This document shows, one piece after another, positions 59,824 to 64,000 of a stretch of 64,000 bases of DNA. The stretch's first letter is position 1. The number at the start of each line of letters is the position of its first letter. The stretch spans positions 3,720,001 through 3,784,000 of the forward strand of contig JAPFFF010000009.1 in assembly GCA_039105265.1 (NCBI GenBank). The letters run 5' to 3'. The DNA comes from Tritrichomonas musculus. Taxonomy: Eukaryota; Parabasalia; Tritrichomonadida; Tritrichomonadidae. Both the position numbers and the translations under genes were made by a program. The notes under the pieces are model-generated. The model was not told where the DNA came from. It made no database searches and saw only the letters and a list, made by a program, of their open reading frames with translations.

Positions 59824-61951
59824 GAAGTGCGAGAACTAAAAATAACGTATTTTTAAATTTAAAAAAGTGGATTTTTTCACTAAATTGTTAATCAAATCAA
59901 TGCTATTTTTAATATAATATAATGCATACCTAATGCTATACATCATATTTAATTATTAGGTCGTTTTAATGTTTGCAGAAGTAAGTGAGAAAAAATGGTA
60001 TTTTGGAAATTTCTAATTAGTTCTGATATATTGTTGATTTTAATATTATTTATTTATATTTAAATTAAATTATATATATAGTTTTAATATAATATATAAA
60101 ATAGTTTTTTAATTTATAGAGATATTAGTATTTAAAAAAAAAATAAATATAATATAAAAATATAGGGAGCTCTGGTGAATTTCATAGGGATAACTATTTG
60201 TATTTTTATTATAATCAACATGTATATATACATATTTTCTTATTAATCTGAATCGCTCGCCGGGGGTAATTTTATTTTTATTTTATAAAATTCTGAAGAA
60301 AAAATACGTTATAATTAATTCCCCTCAATTTCAAATTTTCATAAAAAAATGCAAAAAAATATGGTTTCTTATTGTTAAATCGTAATGAAAATAAAGTGAA
60401 TTAAAATATATACTATGATAAATATAAAAAAACTATCATTTCCCGATTTTATGCAACTTTGCCAAATTATTAAAATCAAGATATTTCAACCATCTTTTAT
60501 TAAAATGTATGCTTATCCAACTCTTATTATGCACATTTGATAACTTATTTTAATTCCTCTATATATCTTTTGTTTTGTTTGATATTAAACAAAAAAAATG
60601 AAATTTAAAAATCTAAGCATTCCTAGAAAAATTGGCCCTATAAATTTAACTGAAATCAATATTATAATATTAATACATATTATAATTCATATGTATATTT
60701 TTTATTTTAAATTTAACCTATTTAATTTTAAGATATTTATAAAAAAATATAACGACTATTGCGAATTTAAATTTTAAATGATTAATCAAATTTTTCATTC
60801 TGTTCTCACAAATTAATTTTTTATGCAAAAAATCATTTTTTTTATATTTTTATGCTTGAAACAATAACTATGAGCGATTTACATATAAATAAATTAAAAA
60901 TTAGCTCTTTTTTTAGTAAGTTAAAAATTCTGAAGAAAAAAAACACGTTGTAATTATCTCCCCTCAATTTATAATTTTTAACAAAAAATATAAAAAAATG
61001 TGGTTCAAAGTTAAAAAAATTTAATAAAAATTATATGAGATAATACATATATAGCGGTAATTATAAAAATATGATTAATGACTTGTTTTCAGCAACTTAG
61101 TCTAAAAATTAAAATCAAGATATCTTGAGATAGTATGAGTAAAATTTGTCCATGATGTAATATATTCATTAATATCTTTGGATAATTGTATTTTCATCCA
61201 AATATTCAGATATTGTCCAGAATTTGATAAAAAAAAGTCAATTTAATTTTCTGAAAGCTCCTAGAAAAAATGGCCCTATAGTTTGGTCTACTAATGGTAT
61301 TTATTAATATATAAGAAATATAATGCCGATATCAAAATTTATAGAGATTTTAACCTATTTGTTTTCAAGATATTTATTTAAATTTTATATTTGGTCAGAT
61401 ATTTTCGAAAATTTTGTTTAAAATTTTATAGCAAAAATGGCTCAAATCGTATTATTCTGAATCTTATCTTTCCAAAGAAAGAATTATTATTGTACATCAG
61501 ACTTTTCAATCTCTTTCAGCTGTATCACATCATTGGGATTATAACGATTTGAGTCATCATCTCAATAATTCCAGTCAATGTTCAGCTCATCACTTTTTAT
61601 CTTGATATTTTGGTTTTTTTTTTGGTTGGGATTCCCAACTTGGGAAAAATTAAATCTAATTTTTTTTTATTATTAAATTATTTTTAATAAAATAAAAATA
61701 ACAATGTAATTTACATATATATAAATATTTATTTGTGTTCTAAAAGAGAGAAAATGTAATTACTCTCCAACATTTATAAAATTATAATTGAATGGTTTAT
61801 TTTTTATTTTATTAAAATTTTAAAACACAAATATTTTTACTCCTAGTGACTAATATAATTTAAAATCCTATCATAATAGAGAAGGATATATATATATATA
61901 TATATTATTTTATAATTTAATAATAATGAAATCAACCAGCTCTCGCACCTC
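59824..61951. mobile_element. MULE-like non-autonomous element (2.1 kb), relative of the element at 3251-5217
   Basis: The ends are gaagtgcgagaact and the complement of gaggtgcgagagct. A perfect 10-bp duplication, tttccatcaa (59814-59823 and 61952-61961), flanks it. The interior is a diverged tandem duplication of about 640 bp ('aaattctgaagaaaaa...cccctcaattt' at about 60285 and 60928; 'attaaaatcaagatat' at about 60465 and 61107; 'atggccctata' type motifs at about 60632 and 61269). It has no transposase. Confidence 0.75.
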
Positions 61952-61961
61952 TTTCCATCAA

Positions 61962-63010
61962 TTCACTGATGAATAATTAAAATTTCTTAATTTTTATTAT
62001 ATTTATATATATAATAAATAATTATAAACTAAAAAAGTAATAAAATAACACATAAATTAAATATATAGCAGGATATAATTATTTTAAATTCAAATTTCAA
62101 AAAAATGATGATAAAAAAAAATCCAACTCAAGAATTCACACCAAATTTAGATATTTTCTTAATTATACGATCATGAAACAAATATATAAGTTTGGGAAGT
62201 TTCTAGCGTTTTTTTAAATTTGGCTTTATGTTTTTGACAAATACGTTATTTTGGCTGACCTATCTTTTCACATGTGTCTTTTGTATCATTCATTTTTTCC
62301 CTTTAATTAAATGTGGTTTAATATTGATTAATAAATTCACCTTTATTTAAAGAAATGATCATTTAAAGGGAAAACGGTGCGATTTTTCCTTTAAGAAAAA
62401 CTGTTTAAAAACAACATTCAAAGGTAAAAATTGATCACTTTAAGAAAGGGGATCAGAAATCGGCGGTTATGGAAAATCGAATTCTTCAATATAACTTATA
62501 TTAATAAGAATACTATTTAATATTTAATAAAATTTATTTGGTAAAAACCAAATCGAATGTAGGGGTTTTGAGATATAAAAATCTTAAGAAAAAGTTTCTC
62601 ATTTGAAAGCTTATTCGGTTGTATCAATTCAAATCATCAACGCAAATTGAGAGGCTCTCTGCGAAAATACATTTATCTTATAAAATAATTGTCAAAAACA
62701 AATCTAGTCAATTTAAACTTTTTCAGAGACGTGCAACTATTCAAATAATAAACGTTCTCCTATTCAAAAAATAACATACTGGATTTGTACCATAAGCGAA
62801 GACTCAATTGAGAGGCCTATTTCCTTGAAATTGAAGCTATATATTAGTATATATATAGCCTAAACATTTTAATCGAATGGATAATATTTATTAAGGGTAA
62901 AGTTGGTTCTTGAACTTTTTAATGAATAAACTATTCAAAATATTGAAAAACTATACCCTTAAATTTGAAGAAAAAGCTGATTATTATACATTGAAAAAGT
63001 AGAAATCATA
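61962..63010. other. Gene-poor AT-rich region
   Basis: No gene is supported. It holds the inverted relative of the 56.8 kb repeat (about 62110-62290). Confidence 0.4.
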
Positions 63011-63018
63011 GAAAAAAC

Positions 63019-63782
63019 CTGGGCTTTTCTGTCCAAACGGATTTCATTCAAAAAGTTTTAAAAAATATCCAATGGACAGGAAAATTTTCTCGTTATATTT
63101 TGAAAACTTTACACTGTCCAAAATGTCCAAAAATGTCCATTTGACTCAAACACGGACAGAACATTCAATATTTTCATTGAACTACCTCAAAAATATTAAT
63201 GTTCTTTTTTATTGTTTTATACTTTAGCTTTTGAATTATCCAAAAAATAATAATAAAAAAATTATTTTTGAATAAAATTTAATCGTTCATATTTTAAAAA
63301 AATGAAATTAAATGATAATTTGGTTCTTATTAAAAACAAATATAAATTCAAATTTTTCTAAAATTGATAAGGTTATAAGAACGATAATATTTTTTTTAAA
63401 ATGCATTTTAATAACTTCGTTAAATAAAATGTTGGATTCAAAAATACCTATATTATATATATATTAAGAGTTGTAAAACTAATAATGATAATAATAATAA
63501 GTTATTTATTGATGGAATTTCAAAATATTGTTATTTTTATTGATAAATGAAATTCAATTAATTTCGCAATAAGAGAATATTCTTTAACTATATGTAAGAA
63601 CAATCAAAAATGCTAAATATTTTATGATTATATAAAATGTCCAAAAAATGTTCGTTATGGACATTTATTTCAATTATTTGAGAGTTTATCGATTAAAATA
63701 ACCGCTTTCTATCCATAAAAAGTGACGCCTTGTTTCAAAAAGTTAGAAATGGACAGAAAATTTTATGGACAGAAAAGCCCAG
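63019..63782. mobile_element. hAT-like non-autonomous element (764 bp)
   Basis: The ends are ctgggcttttctgtcca and the complement tggacagaaaagcccag. An 8-bp duplication, gaaaaaac (63011-63018 and 63783-63790), flanks it. Many 'tgtcca/tggaca' subterminal repeats sit near both ends. The 8-bp duplication suggests hAT. There is no transposase inside. Confidence 0.7.
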
Positions 63783-64000
63783 GAAAAAACTTTTCTGGAA
63801 AAATCATTTTTAAAATATTTGATTATAGTGGGGAATATTAAATGCGTTTAAAATATAATATTGAAAAATAATAATTTATTAAATGAATAAAATAATAAGA
63901 TACCAGTAAATAATACTAGTAAATCCATATCAAAGATAAAAAGCAATAAAATTTTTAAATTTTCGGAAATTTAATGAATTTTTTTTAAACGTATAGTGGC

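Overview
The window is extremely AT-rich, intron-free eukaryotic DNA. The best fit is a trichomonad (Parabasalia), probably Tritrichomonas or a close relative. The evidence is the set of protein families seen together: BspA-like leucine-rich repeat proteins, DUF3447-type ankyrin proteins, a BTB-like plus F5/8C (discoidin) protein, a coiled-coil kinase-like protein, a UBL/UBA protein with an Asn-rich tail, Mutator-like, hAT and Tc1/mariner transposons, and giant Maverick/Polinton elements. The species is inferred from these families, not proved.

Left host region (1-21.9 kb). The window opens in the 3' part of a type I surface protein gene (1-954). Then come a BspA-like LRR gene (2178-5567) split by a 2 kb MULE-like element, a PIF1/Helitron-type helicase fragment, and a UBL-UBA-Asn/Lys-rich gene (6622-13446). 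The last of these is split by two elements, one of which holds three more transposons. Further right are a decayed BTB-F5/8C gene, an unidentified decayed gene, a decayed coiled-coil kinase gene with a mariner-type MITE inside it, and an ankyrin gene whose 3' half is interleaved with a 22-bp minisatellite. Nearly every host gene here is broken or invaded.

Central region (21,881-50,517). A Polinton with about 455-bp terminal inverted repeats and a 5-bp target duplication (agcca) sits in an already decayed Mutator-like transposase gene. This outer element keeps a structural gene region, an integrase, a packaging ATPase, two small genes and a capsid gene. A second Polinton (28,248-49,478, about 21.2 kb, 247-bp terminal repeats that look identical by eye) is inserted near the 3' end of that capsid gene. 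The inner element looks whole. It carries a capsid-like protein, integrase, a 1053-aa fibre-like protein with phage-style repeats, an HNH endonuclease, a 1520-aa protein-primed type DNA polymerase B with an embedded HNH-like domain, a packaging ATPase, several unidentified proteins, and a minisatellite that is open in all three forward frames.

Right host region (50.5-64 kb). It holds the N-terminal part of the Mutator-like transposase, an ankyrin fragment, two intact-looking unidentified genes (52693-53415 and 54111-56069, both minus), a short plus-strand gene running into a 69-bp GC-rich cluster, and about 7.7 kb of gene-poor DNA. That DNA contains at least four non-autonomous DNA transposons recognisable by terminal inverted repeats and target duplications.

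The most unusual signals are the Polinton-in-Polinton nest, a dispersed double-hairpin sequence in two places of the inner element with a related pair in the outer terminal repeats, the frame-indifferent minisatellite, the phage-like fibre gene, and the multi-layer transposon nest inside the UBL-UBA gene.
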